Part shown: positions 16,634 to 24,444 of the stretch, one piece after another
How positions within the stretch are numbered: position 1 is the stretch's first letter
Layout of the letters: the number at the start of each line of letters is the position of its first letter
Assembly (NCBI GenBank): GCA_016795285.1
Contig: JAEUIC010000039.1
Span: 1 to 64,000, forward strand
Length of the DNA: 64,000 bases
Source: Planctomycetota bacterium
GTDB taxonomy: Bacteria; Planctomycetota; B15-G4; SIAN01
Reading direction: 5' to 3'
Translations under genes and position numbers: made by a program
Notes under the pieces: model-generated
What the model was told of the DNA's origin: nothing
Databases searched by the model: none
What the model saw: only the letters and a program-made list of their open reading frames with translations

Positions 16634-18031
16634 ATGGCGTCATGGCTCGCGTGGCTGCTGGCGTTGCAAGTCGCCGCGGGGGAGGGGGCGCCGCGCTCGG
16701 CGCGCTACCGCCCGCTCGGCGTGAATGCGCAGGGGATGGCGCTCTTCGAGCGGCCGCGCGACGGCGCGCGCGTCGTCTGGATCCCGGCCGGCTCGTTCCG
16801 GATGAACCGCTACTTCCCGCGGCCGGTCGCCGACCCGGAGCATGACTGGGTCTACGTCGGCGCGTACGCGATCGACGAGCACGAGGTGACCAACCGGCAG
16901 TTCGCCGCGTTCCTGAACGAGGCGCGCATCGAGACCGACGCCGATGGGCGGCCGCTGCTGATCGAGGTGGAGCACGGGCTCGAGCCGGTGGACGGGCGGT
17001 GGCAGCCGCAGGAGGGGTGCGGCGAGCTGCCGGCGCTCGGCGTGACGGGGTTCGGCGCGCTGGCGTACGCGCGCTTCGTCGGCGGCGATCTGCCGCTGCT
17101 GCCGGAGTGGCAGAAGGCGGCGGGCGGCGTCGAGGGGCGCCTCTTCCCGTGGGGGAGCGAGGAGCCCGACGCGACGCGCGCCAACTTCCGCCGCTTCGGC
17201 CCCGACCTGCCGATGCCGGTGAAGAGCTATCCGGCCGGCGTGAGCCCGTTCGGCTGCTTCGACATGGCGGGCAACGTCTACGAGCGCGTCTACGGCGGGC
17301 GCGGTCGCGACGGCGGTGCGGGGGCGCCGGCGATGATCCGCGGCGGCAGCTGGGCGTCGCCCCATCCGTTGAACCTGCGCACCTTCGACCTCTGCATGCA
17401 GCCGCTCGAGGCGGGCGATCGCACGGTCGGCTTCCGTTGCGTCGTGCGCAGCGGCGAGGGGCTGCCGGTCGCGCCGAGCGATCCGCTGCGGATGGCGCGC
17501 CGCTGGGACGATGCGCTGCGCGAGGCGCGCGAGCGCAACGTGCCGCTCCTGCTGTCGCTGCAGTACGACACCTGCGGGCAGTGCGACCGGATCAAGGTCG
17601 GGCTCTTCCGCGATCCCGAGTTCATCCGCGCGTGCAACGCCGGCGCCGTGCTGGTGGTCGGCCACGTCGCGCACGACGGCGCCGACGATCCCCACCCCGA
17701 GGACGTGAACGGCCGCTGCACCCTCTACCCGCAGGTCGAGTGCATGGAGCACATCGATCTCTGGTACGAGGGGATCAAGCGCATCGAACAGTTCCGCATC
17801 TCGCCGGGCAACTTCCTGCTCGATCCGCGGACCGACGATGCGTCGCGCACGCGCGGCGACTGGATCCTCGTCGACGAGAGCGAGCTGCCGAAGTCGGGCG
17901 GCGGCACCGAGGCGTACGTCGAGGCGCTCGCCCGCGCGCAGGCGCGTCTCGGCGAACCGAAGATGAGCCACGCCGAGTGGCTCGCGCTCGACGCCGCGCG
18001 CCCGAAGCCGGCCGACGACGCGGGCGGGTGA
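16634..18031 (+). CDS. exported formylglycine-generating-enzyme-like domain fused to thioredoxin-like domain
   Basis: The 465-aa protein starts at ATG 16634 with a signal peptide (MASWLAWLLALQVAAGEG). Residues 40-275 are an FGE-sulfatase/SUMF1-like C-type-lectin fold: VVWIPAGSFRM, YAIDEHEVTNRQFAAFLN, LPLLPEWQKAAGG, RLFPWGSEEPDATRANF, GCFDMAGNVYE, MIRGGSW and a terminal GFRCVV. Residues 285-430 form a thioredoxin-like domain with C314-G-Q-C317 in YDTCGQCDRIK. Classical FGE oxidises a sulfatase Cys to formylglycine; many bacterial members of this fold lack that activity, and I see no proof for it here. The fusion of this fold to a CxxC thioredoxin module is unusual. TACCAT at 16587 is a possible -10 box. 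Confidence 0.85.
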   Translation: MASWLAWLLALQVAAGEGAPRSARYRPLGVNAQGMALFERPRDGARVVWIPAGSFRMNRYFPRPVADPEHDWVYVGAYAIDEHEVTNRQFAAFLNEARIETDADGRPLLIEVEHGLEPVDGRWQPQEGCGELPALGVTGFGALAYARFVGGDLPLLPEWQKAAGGVEGRLFPWGSEEPDATRANFRRFGPDLPMPVKSYPAGVSPFGCFDMAGNVYERVYGGRGRDGGAGAPAMIRGGSWASPHPLNLRTFDLCMQPLEAGDRTVGFRCVVRSGEGLPVAPSDPLRMARRWDDALREARERNVPLLLSLQYDTCGQCDRIKVGLFRDPEFIRACNAGAVLVVGHVAHDGADDPHPEDVNGRCTLYPQVECMEHIDLWYEGIKRIEQFRISPGNFLLDPRTDDASRTRGDWILVDESELPKSGGGTEAYVEALARAQARLGEPKMSHAEWLALDAARPKPADDAGG

Positions 18032-18033
18032 CC

Positions 18034-18073
18034 TCCCGATCCGGGACTGCTCCGCCGCCGACCTCCGCACACT
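18034..18073 (+). repeat. 40-bp intergenic element, copy 1
   Basis: It starts with the perfect hairpin TCCCG-ATC-CGGGA, followed by CCGCCGCCGA and CACxCTC. A second copy with about 34 of 40 identical positions is at 28534-28573. Both lie just after the stop of a plus-strand gene and before a convergent gene. Confidence 0.7.
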
Positions 18074-18129
18074 CGACCCGCCGCGCCGTGCGGCTTCCGT
18101 CGGCGGAACGCTCCCGGAACGAAACGACA

Positions 18130-18157
18130 GCGGCCGGAGGCGTGCGCCCCCGGCCGC
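18130..18157. terminator. bidirectional terminator-like hairpin
   Basis: GCGGCCGG-A-GGCG-TG-CGCC-C-CCGGCCGC is an almost perfect 28-nt hairpin (8 bp, one mismatch, 4 bp, 2-nt loop). It sits between two convergent genes. There is no U-tract, as is common in very GC-rich genomes. Confidence 0.6.
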
Positions 18158-18184
18158 CGGATTCGACTGCATTCGATCGGTCGA

Positions 18185-19174
18185 CTACCCCTCGACGAGG
18201 GTGGCCATGTGCTTGGCGCGCTTGCCGGCGCGCGTCTGCGCGTACTTGTCGCTCATCGCGTAGAGCGCCTTCACCACGGCGGCGTCGAGGCCGTCCTTGG
18301 CGATGCGCTTCTCGAGCTTCTCGAGCGCCTTGGCCGCCTCGCGCTCCGGAGCCATCTCCTTCGCGGTCAGCTTGCCGGCGAGCTCGGTCGCCCTCGCCTC
18401 GAGCTCATGCCCCGCGAGCCCCTTCGAGAGCTGCGCCGCGAGCTTGTCGGCCTGCTCGAACTCGGCCGACTCGATCAGCCAGTCGAGCCGCGCGAGCTTC
18501 GCCTTCGCGCGCACCTCGAGCTTGCTGGCGAGCTTGTCGGCGGCGTCCTTCTCGGCGCCCTCGGGCACCGCCGCCAGCGCCGCGATCGCCGCCGCGTAGT
18601 TGCCCTTCTCGAAGTCGACCCACGCCTTGGCGCAGCTCGGCGAGAGGTCCTTCGGCCCCTTCTTCGCCAGCTTCAGCTGCTCCTTCAGCGCCGCCTCGAT
18701 GTCGGAGTGGGCCGAGAGCGGATTGGCGTTGATCAGCACTTCGCCGTCATTGGAGAGGACGACGCAGTGGGGGATGCCCCCGGCGCCCGTCTGGAACGGC
18801 GCCTCGCAGGTCCAGATGGCGTTGTCGCTGAACCACTTCTGCTGGAGGACGAACTTCTCCATGTCCTTCGCCGAAGCGCCCTGCGACTCGACGAACAGGA
18901 ACTGCACGTCGTCGCCGAACTCTTCCTGCATCTTGATGGCCAGCGGCACGGCTGACCCGATGCAAGGTCCTCACCTCGTGCCCCAGAACTCCACGACGAC
19001 CGGCCGCCCCTGGAGGTCGGCCAGGCTCTTCACGCCGCGGCCATTCACCAGCGGCTGCTGCCACGTGTAGCTCTGCTTGGCGCCGACTTGGGCGACGCCT
19101 TGCGCCATCGCCGGCACGGTCGCCCCGAAGGCGAGCACGACGGCTGCGACGAACGACCCTGTCCGACTGCGCAT
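18185..19174 (-). CDS. TlpA/thioredoxin-like exported protein, candidate selenoprotein (in-frame TGA = Sec68)
   Basis: From ATG 19174 (GGAGGA 9 nt upstream) one frame runs to 18185 with a single internal TGA at 18971-18973. Read through, it gives 329 aa: a signal peptide (residues 1-25, ending AMAQG), a thioredoxin domain with PVVVEFWGTR-U68-GP-C71, and from about residue 185 a TPR-like helical tail. The divergent paralogue at 19498-20490 aligns without gaps here and has Cys exactly where this gene has TGA. Both sides of the TGA keep typical codon usage and conserved sequence (NGRGVKSLADL before, AIKMQEEFGDDVQ after). Family knowledge: U-x-x-C replaces C-x-x-C in several bacterial thioredoxin-fold selenoproteins. 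The inferred role is periplasmic thiol/selenol redox chemistry. The alternative is a pseudogene with a recent nonsense mutation. Confidence 0.75.
18938..18973 (-). promoter_or_regulatory. candidate bacterial SECIS element with Sec TGA codon
   Basis: Read on the minus strand, the TGA at 18973-18971 is followed by 13 nt and then a hairpin. Stem GGTCAGC (18957-18951) pairs with GCTGGCC (18944-18938) over 7 bp with one G-U pair, closing the hexaloop CGTGCC. The loop starts 20 nt after the TGA and has G as its second base. Both features fit the accepted bacterial SECIS model (apical loop about 16-37 nt downstream, G in the first two loop positions). GC-rich DNA forms hairpins easily, so this is supportive rather than decisive. 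Confidence 0.55.
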
Positions 19175-19497
19175 GAAACGGGATCCTCCGGAATGGCCCG
19201 CGTCGAGCGCTCCTGGCGCGGGCGTTGGACTCGCGAGCACGACGACTTGTATCGGCCACCGCTCGCCGCGTCGTCGGGAAGTCGACGAATGGCGGATAGC
19301 GATGAATTGAATGGGCCCGGTTCAGAGGGCCGCGCCGATCGAATTTCGCTCCGAGATGTCGGGTCGTTCGCTGATTGGTTTGGGGAGACATTGATTGCGC
19401 GAATGCCGGACATCCGATAAGACGCGGCAGCCCTCACCAACCCGGTCGAACGCGCCACGCCGCTGCGACCGGCACCTTTCGGGATGGAGACGAAACG
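19175..19497. promoter_or_regulatory. divergent control region with a less GC-rich core
   Basis: This 323-bp gap separates the Sec/Cys thioredoxin-like pair. Positions about 19250-19430 are clearly less GC-rich than the rest of the window. On the plus strand TTGATT (19391-19396), 19 nt, GATAAG (19416-19421) is a loose sigma-70-like promoter for the 19498 gene. A 43-codon frame at 19289-19420 (MADSDELNGPG to MPDIR) has untypical third-position bases and no ribosome binding site, so I do not call it a gene. Regulatory function is inferred. Confidence 0.4.
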
Positions 19498-20490
19498 ATG
19501 TTCGCGATGAAGTTCGCCGCTGCTGCCTTGCTGTCCATCGCCGCTGCCAACGCTCCGACCGAGGGCGGTGGCGTCAAGGAGGGCGATCGCCCCTCCTACT
19601 CCTTCAGCCAGCCGCTGGTGAATGGCCGCGGCGTGAAGAGCCTCGCCGACCTCCGTGGTCGCCCGGTCGTGATCGACTTCTGGGGCACCCGCTGCCCGCC
19701 GTGCGTCGGGACGGCCGTCCCCGCGGCGATCAAGATGCAGGAGGAGTTCGGCGACGACGTGCAGGTGATCCTCGTCGAGTCGCAAGGCTCGAACCTCGAG
19801 CAGGTGCAGAAGTTCGCGATCGGGAAGAAGTGGGCGAGCGAGAACGCCATCTGGACCACCGAGGCGCCGCTCAGCACCGGCAAGAGCTGGATCCCGTGCT
19901 GCGTCCTGCTCGGCAACGACGGCGAAGTGCTGCTGAACGACAGCCCGATCTCGAAGCACTCCGACCTCGAGCGGCTGATCTCCGAGCAGCTCAAGCTGGC
20001 CAAGAAGGGGCCGAAGGAGCTCGGGCCGATCTGCGCGAAGGCGTGGGCGGAGTTCGAGAAGGGCAGCTACGCCGTGGCGTTCGCGACGCTCGAGGGCGCC
20101 GCGCAAGGCGCCGAGAGCGAGTCGGCCGACCGCCTGGCCGCGAACTGGTCGTCCCGCATCAAGGCCAAGCTCGCGCGCCTCGACTGGGCGATGAGCAACG
20201 CCGAGTTCGAGCAGGCCGACGCGTTGGCAGCGCAGCTCACCAAGGGGCTCGCCGGCCACGCGCTGGAGGAGAAGGCGGGCGAGCTGGCGGCGAAGCTGGC
20301 GAGCGACGAGATGAAGGTCGAGCGCGAGGCGGCGAAGGCGTTCGCGAAGATCGAGAAGACGCTGGCGAAGGATGGCGCCGACGCGAACGTCGCCAAGCCG
20401 GTCGCTGCGATCGTCGAGAAGTTCCCCGGGACCGCCGCCGCGAAGCGCGCCGCCGAACTGCAGAAGGTGATGGCGATCGCGCTGGAGTGA
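19498..20490 (+). CDS. TlpA/thioredoxin-like exported protein (Cys form)
   Basis: The 330-aa paralogue of the divergent 18185-19174 product. ATG 19498 has GGAG 9 nt upstream and starts a signal peptide (FAMKFAAAALLSIAAANA). The thioredoxin domain carries PVVIDFWGTR-C66-P-P-C69-V-G and a second CC pair (WIPCCVLLGNDGEVL) where the paralogue has IPHCVVL. The C-terminal 150 residues are Lys/Ala/Glu-rich helices like TPRs (CAKAWAEFEKGSYAVAFATL), also shared. Family members reduce or resolve periplasmic disulfides, for example for cytochrome c maturation; the large helical tail suggests a protein partner. The pair probably arose by inverted duplication. Confidence 0.87.
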   Translation: MFAMKFAAAALLSIAAANAPTEGGGVKEGDRPSYSFSQPLVNGRGVKSLADLRGRPVVIDFWGTRCPPCVGTAVPAAIKMQEEFGDDVQVILVESQGSNLEQVQKFAIGKKWASENAIWTTEAPLSTGKSWIPCCVLLGNDGEVLLNDSPISKHSDLERLISEQLKLAKKGPKELGPICAKAWAEFEKGSYAVAFATLEGAAQGAESESADRLAANWSSRIKAKLARLDWAMSNAEFEQADALAAQLTKGLAGHALEEKAGELAAKLASDEMKVEREAAKAFAKIEKTLAKDGADANVAKPVAAIVEKFPGTAAAKRAAELQKVMAIALE

Positions 20491-20512
20491 GTTGCAGCGG
20501 GGCAGGTGAATC

Positions 20513-20548
20513 GCTCCGGCGCGGCTGCCCCGCGGCCCGCGCCGGAGC
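20513..20548. terminator. strong convergent terminator hairpin
   Basis: GCTCCGGCGCGG at 20513-20524 pairs perfectly over 12 bp with CCGCGCCGGAGC at 20537-20548 around a 12-nt loop. It begins 23 bp after the stop of the thioredoxin-like gene and faces a convergent gene. No U-tract follows. Confidence 0.65.
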
Positions 20549-20608
20549 CCGCGCCGCCCCTCCCAAGCTCAGCTGCATTCGGCGCCTCGCGCCGCTCGTC
20601 CGCTGCAA

Positions 20609-22162
20609 TCACTTCTTGATGAAGCTCGAGTTCCCGCCGTTCTCCTTCGCGAGCGCCTTCAGGAAGTTCTCGACCGTCTGCGCCCCGATGCCGACCGCGT
20701 GGATCGTGATGCGGCGCGTCTCGTTCCACTTCTTCACCTCGCGCAGGATCTCCGCGCAGTCGGTGGTGCGGCCGCAGGTGGGGCCGCCGTCGCTGAGGAA
20801 GAGGATCGTGTCGCCGGTGGTGGCGTAGTACTTGTCCTTGCCGCTGTTGGGGGCGAGGCGGAACGCCGTCTCGAGCGCGTCGAAGATGTTGGTCTGCCCG
20901 GCCGCCGCCAGCCCGTCGAGCCACTCCGCCGCCTTCTTCTTGTTCTCCGGCGTCGCCACCAGGTTGCGGTCGTTGAAGGGGATCACGACGTCGCTGTAGG
21001 CGATCACGTTGAACGACGCCTCGGGCGGCAGCGACTGGATCGACGCCTTCACCTCGCGGCGCATCAGGTCGACGCGCGACTTGCCGGGCTCCGGCGCGAG
21101 GTTCTCGTAGTCGTCGATGGCGGCCAGCATCGAGCCGGAGATGTCGACCACGTAGACGACCTTGAGCGAGTCGAACTTGATCTTGAAGAAGTCGGCGTAC
21201 TTGCCGCTCTCCTTGGTCACCTGCGCCGGCTGCGAGACGTCGATGCCGCGCGGCGCGAACGAGTCGCGCGACCGCTGCCACCAGTCGACCCACGCCGCCG
21301 GCGTCTTGCCGAACTTCTGCCCGGTCAGCTGCTCGAGCCGCCCGCACAGGTCGGCGAGCGGCTTGCCCGTCTCCTTCGCCGTCTGGTTCACCAGCAGCTC
21401 GAGCGCCGTGCGGTCGCCGATGCGCGCGAGGGCATCGACCGCGATCGACCGCTCCTGCCACTCCGGCCCGCGCAAGAGCGGCGCCAGCGCGCCCGGCGGG
21501 ATGAACTCCGGCCGCTGCTTGAGCAGCGCCGCCGCCACCGCGAGGCGCACCTCCACCAGCGGATCGTCGAGCTCGCCGATCAGGTGCTCGGCCACTTTGC
21601 CGTGGTCGATGCGGCCGAGCACCTCGAGCAGCACCAGCCGCAGCCGCTCCGGCTTCTTCGGCGGCGCCGCCATCAGGTACTCGAGCGTGTCGTCGCGCTT
21701 GCACTTGGCGAGCGCATCGACGTAGGCGACCACCGCCGCCTCCTCGTCGCCGATCCGCCGGCCGAGCGACTTCTGCTGCACCTGCAGCTCCTCGACGCCC
21801 GCGTAGTTGGGCGCCGCCCCCTTGCCGCCCTTCTCGAGCTGCGCGCGCAGGATCCGCTCGAGCTTGCCGTCGACCTCCTTGCGCTCGGCGCCGAGCTTCT
21901 CGAGCTCGACGAGCGTCGCGACGAGGTGCTCCATCAGCAGCTTCGCGGCGGCGACCGTGTCGTAGAACGCGACGTTCTCGATGGCGGCGAGGCGCTTCAC
22001 GAGCGGTGCCCCGGCCGCGAGCTCCTTGCGGTAGCGCTTCACGTCCTCGGCGGGGATCGCCGTCTGCGCGCGCGCGGCCGGCCCGTGCAATGCGAGCTGC
22101 GCCACTGCCGCCAGCAGGAGCAGCGCGAGCGGAAGGACCCTGCGGAGGGGGCGGATGAGCAT
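20609..22162 (-). CDS. exported HEAT-repeat/von Willebrand factor A domain protein
   Basis: The 517-aa product begins with a signal peptide (LPLALLLLAAVAQLALHG, cleavage near ARAQ, residue 33). A helical region with HEAT-type repeats spans about 120-290 (DPLVEVRLAVAAALL, PEWQERSIAVDALARIGDR). A C-terminal VWA domain has a complete MIDAS: D340-x-S-x-S344 in VVDISGSM, T424 in GQTNIFDAL and D458 in FLSDGGPT. VWA domains bind a metal and a protein ligand, so this is a likely secreted scaffold. ATG 22162 has GAGGAG 8 nt upstream. It is divergent from the M2 peptidase and has no operon partner. Confidence 0.88.
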   Translation of the reverse strand: MLIRPLRRVLPLALLLLAAVAQLALHGPAARAQTAIPAEDVKRYRKELAAGAPLVKRLAAIENVAFYDTVAAAKLLMEHLVATLVELEKLGAERKEVDGKLERILRAQLEKGGKGAAPNYAGVEELQVQQKSLGRRIGDEEAAVVAYVDALAKCKRDDTLEYLMAAPPKKPERLRLVLLEVLGRIDHGKVAEHLIGELDDPLVEVRLAVAAALLKQRPEFIPPGALAPLLRGPEWQERSIAVDALARIGDRTALELLVNQTAKETGKPLADLCGRLEQLTGQKFGKTPAAWVDWWQRSRDSFAPRGIDVSQPAQVTKESGKYADFFKIKFDSLKVVYVVDISGSMLAAIDDYENLAPEPGKSRVDLMRREVKASIQSLPPEASFNVIAYSDVVIPFNDRNLVATPENKKKAAEWLDGLAAAGQTNIFDALETAFRLAPNSGKDKYYATTGDTILFLSDGGPTCGRTTDCAEILREVKKWNETRRITIHAVGIGAQTVENFLKALAKENGGNSSFIKK

Positions 22163-22270
22163 GGCGGAAGCTCCTCACCGGATCGGCGCACCGGAACGGT
22201 CGGAGGACGGCGCGCGCGGGCGCGCACGATAGGCCGCGCCCGGCGCGCGCGCAGCCGTGCCGCCGCGCGG

Positions 22271-22299
22271 TTGAGCGTTCCGGCGCTGCCAGCTACAAA
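22271..22299 (+). promoter_or_regulatory. sigma-70-like promoter of the M2 peptidase gene
   Basis: TTGAGC at 22271-22276, a 17-nt spacer and TACAAA at 22294-22299 lie 42 bp before the ATG at 22341. It is one of the best -35/-10 matches seen in the window. Confidence 0.5.
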
Positions 22300-22340
22300 C
22301 GTCGCCCCTTCCTTGTCACGCGCAGCGCGGAGCGCCCGTC

Positions 22341-24377
22341 ATGAGCAGCAGCGATTCCCACGGCCATGGTGGTCACGGTCACGACGACCACGGTCACGGC
22401 GGCGGCCATGGCGGCGGCCACGGTCACGGTGGTCACGACGAGCCGCTGCCGTCCGGTCCGCCGATCGATTGGGCGAAGGTGCGCAACGTCGGCGCCATCG
22501 TGCTGATGCTGATCGTCGTGGTGATCCTCGGGACGCTCGTCTCGTGCACGAATCCCGACGCCGAGGTCGCGGCGCGCCAGGAGGCCGAGCGGATGGCCGC
22601 GCAAGCGGGGCAGAAGGGGATCTCCTTGAAGCGCCTCGCCGAGACCGACTCCTTCCTCGCCAGCTACCAGTCCGAGTACCAGAAGCTCTACGCCGCGGTG
22701 AGCGAGGCGGAGTGGCTGCTCAACACGAAGATCGTCGAGGGCGACGACAGCAACGCGAAGCGCTCCGACGCGGCGAAGTCGGCGCTCGCCGCCTTCACCG
22801 GCAGCGAGGCGGTCATCACGCGCTGCCGCGAGCTGCTCGCCGACAAGTCGGCGCTCGCGCCGCTGCAGGTGCGCCAGCTCGAGGCGATCCTCTACCTCGC
22901 CGGCGACAAGCCGGCGGTCGCGAAGGAGCTGGTCGCGCAGCGCATCGCCGCCGAGACGCGCCAGACCGAGAAGCTGTTCGGCTACTCGTTCCAGCTCGAC
23001 GGCAAGGAGGTCACGCCGAACGACCTCGACCGCATCCTGAAGGAGGAGAAGGACCTCGCGAAGCGCCAGGCGGCGTGGGAGGCCAGCAAGGCGGTCGGCA
23101 GCACGCTGAAGGACGGCCTCGCCGAACTGCAGCGGCTGCGCAACGGCACGGTCCGCGCGCTCGGCTACTCCGACTACTTCAGCTACATGGTCTCCGAGTA
23201 CGGCATGACCACCGACGAGCTGGTCGCGCTGAACGACCTGGCGCTGAAGCAGCTGCGGCCGCTCTACCGCGAGCTCCACACGTGGGCGCGCCACCAGCTG
23301 GCGGCGCACTACGCCGCGCCGGTCCCCGACCTGATCCCGGCCCACTGGCTGCCGAACCGCTGGAGCCAGGATTGGAACGCGCTGGTCGAGGTCGAGGGGG
23401 TGAACCTCGACGCCGCGCTCGCCGACAAGACGCCGCAGTGGCAGGTCGAGCAGGCCGAGCGCTTCTACGTGAGCCTCGGCTTCGAGAAGTTGCCGAGCGT
23501 CTTCTGGGAGAAGTCGTCGCTCTACCCGGCGCCCGAGGGGGCGGGCTGGAAGAAGAACAACCACGCCTCCGCGTGGCACATGGACCTCGACCGCGACGTG
23601 CGCTCGCTGATGAGCGTCGAGAGCAACTCCGAGTGGTACGAGACGACGCACCACGAGCTCGGCCACATCTACTACTACCTCTCCTACACCAACCCGAAGG
23701 TGCCGCTGATCCTGCGCAGCGGCGCGAACCGCGCCTACCACGAGGCGGTCGGCACGATGATGGGCCTCGCCGCGATGCAGCCGCGCTTCCTCGCGGCGGT
23801 GGGGCTCACGCCCGACGGCAAGGCGCCCGTGCTGAGCGAGGAGCAGAAGCGCCAGCTGCTGCTGCGCGACGCGCTCAACTACGTCGTCTTCATGCCGTGG
23901 AGCAGCGGCGTGATGACCCACTTCGAGCACGAGCTCTACGCCAAGGAGCTGCCGAAGGACCGCTGGAACCAGCGCTGGTGGGAGCTGGTCGCGAAGTACC
24001 AGGGCGTCGCGCCGCCGAGCGCGCGCGGCGAGGAGTTCTGCGACGCCGCCACCAAGACCCACATCAACGACGACCCGGCCGGCTACTACGACTACGCGCT
24101 CTCGTTCCTGCTGCTCTTCCAGCTGCACGACCACATCGCGCGCAACCTGCTGCACGAGGACCCGCACGACACCAACTACTACGGGCGCCAGGAGGTCGGC
24201 GACTTCCTGAAGAAGATCCTCTCGCCCGGCGCGAGCGTCGACTGGCGCAAGCTGATGCGCGACTCGATCGGCGAGGAGCTCTCGGCCGCGGCGATGCTGC
24301 GCTACTTCGAGCCGCTCATGGAGTGGCTGAAGAAGGAGAACGCCGGCCGCACCTGCACGCTCCCCGAGCTCGAGTGA
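22341..24377 (+). CDS. M2-family zinc peptidyl-dipeptidase (ACE-like) with His-rich N-terminal tail
   Basis: The 678-aa protein has an extreme His/Gly/Asp-rich tail (residues 6-33, HGHGGHGHDDHGHGGGHGGG and on), one TM helix (50-68) ending in LVSC, and an M2 metallopeptidase domain. The zinc site is H438-E-L-G-H442 in TTHHELGHIYYY with the third ligand E468 in YHEAVGTMMG; IARNLLHEDPHDTNYYGR is also family-typical. M2 enzymes remove C-terminal dipeptides from peptides. The His-rich tail may buffer or deliver zinc, or may simply bind divalent metal; this is inference. A Cys after the TM could be a lipid site, but the hydrophobic segment lies too far from the N-terminus for a standard lipoprotein signal. 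Confidence 0.92.
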   Translation: MSSSDSHGHGGHGHDDHGHGGGHGGGHGHGGHDEPLPSGPPIDWAKVRNVGAIVLMLIVVVILGTLVSCTNPDAEVAARQEAERMAAQAGQKGISLKRLAETDSFLASYQSEYQKLYAAVSEAEWLLNTKIVEGDDSNAKRSDAAKSALAAFTGSEAVITRCRELLADKSALAPLQVRQLEAILYLAGDKPAVAKELVAQRIAAETRQTEKLFGYSFQLDGKEVTPNDLDRILKEEKDLAKRQAAWEASKAVGSTLKDGLAELQRLRNGTVRALGYSDYFSYMVSEYGMTTDELVALNDLALKQLRPLYRELHTWARHQLAAHYAAPVPDLIPAHWLPNRWSQDWNALVEVEGVNLDAALADKTPQWQVEQAERFYVSLGFEKLPSVFWEKSSLYPAPEGAGWKKNNHASAWHMDLDRDVRSLMSVESNSEWYETTHHELGHIYYYLSYTNPKVPLILRSGANRAYHEAVGTMMGLAAMQPRFLAAVGLTPDGKAPVLSEEQKRQLLLRDALNYVVFMPWSSGVMTHFEHELYAKELPKDRWNQRWWELVAKYQGVAPPSARGEEFCDAATKTHINDDPAGYYDYALSFLLLFQLHDHIARNLLHEDPHDTNYYGRQEVGDFLKKILSPGASVDWRKLMRDSIGEELSAAAMLRYFEPLMEWLKKENAGRTCTLPELE

Positions 24378-24444
24378 ACGACCGGCGCTGAGGAGGGAGC
24401 GGCGCGGGCAAGCCGGCTGGCCGCTTCGGCCGAACAGGGGCGCG

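Noticed and set aside
18185..19174. Frameshift or two separate genes at the thioredoxin-like locus
   Set aside because: The downstream part continues in the same frame with no indel relative to the paralogue; only one TGA codon separates them, so a frameshift is excluded.
19289..19420. 43-codon small ORF in the Sec/Cys gap
   Set aside because: Third codon positions are unlike every other gene, no ribosome binding site is visible and no homology could be recognised.
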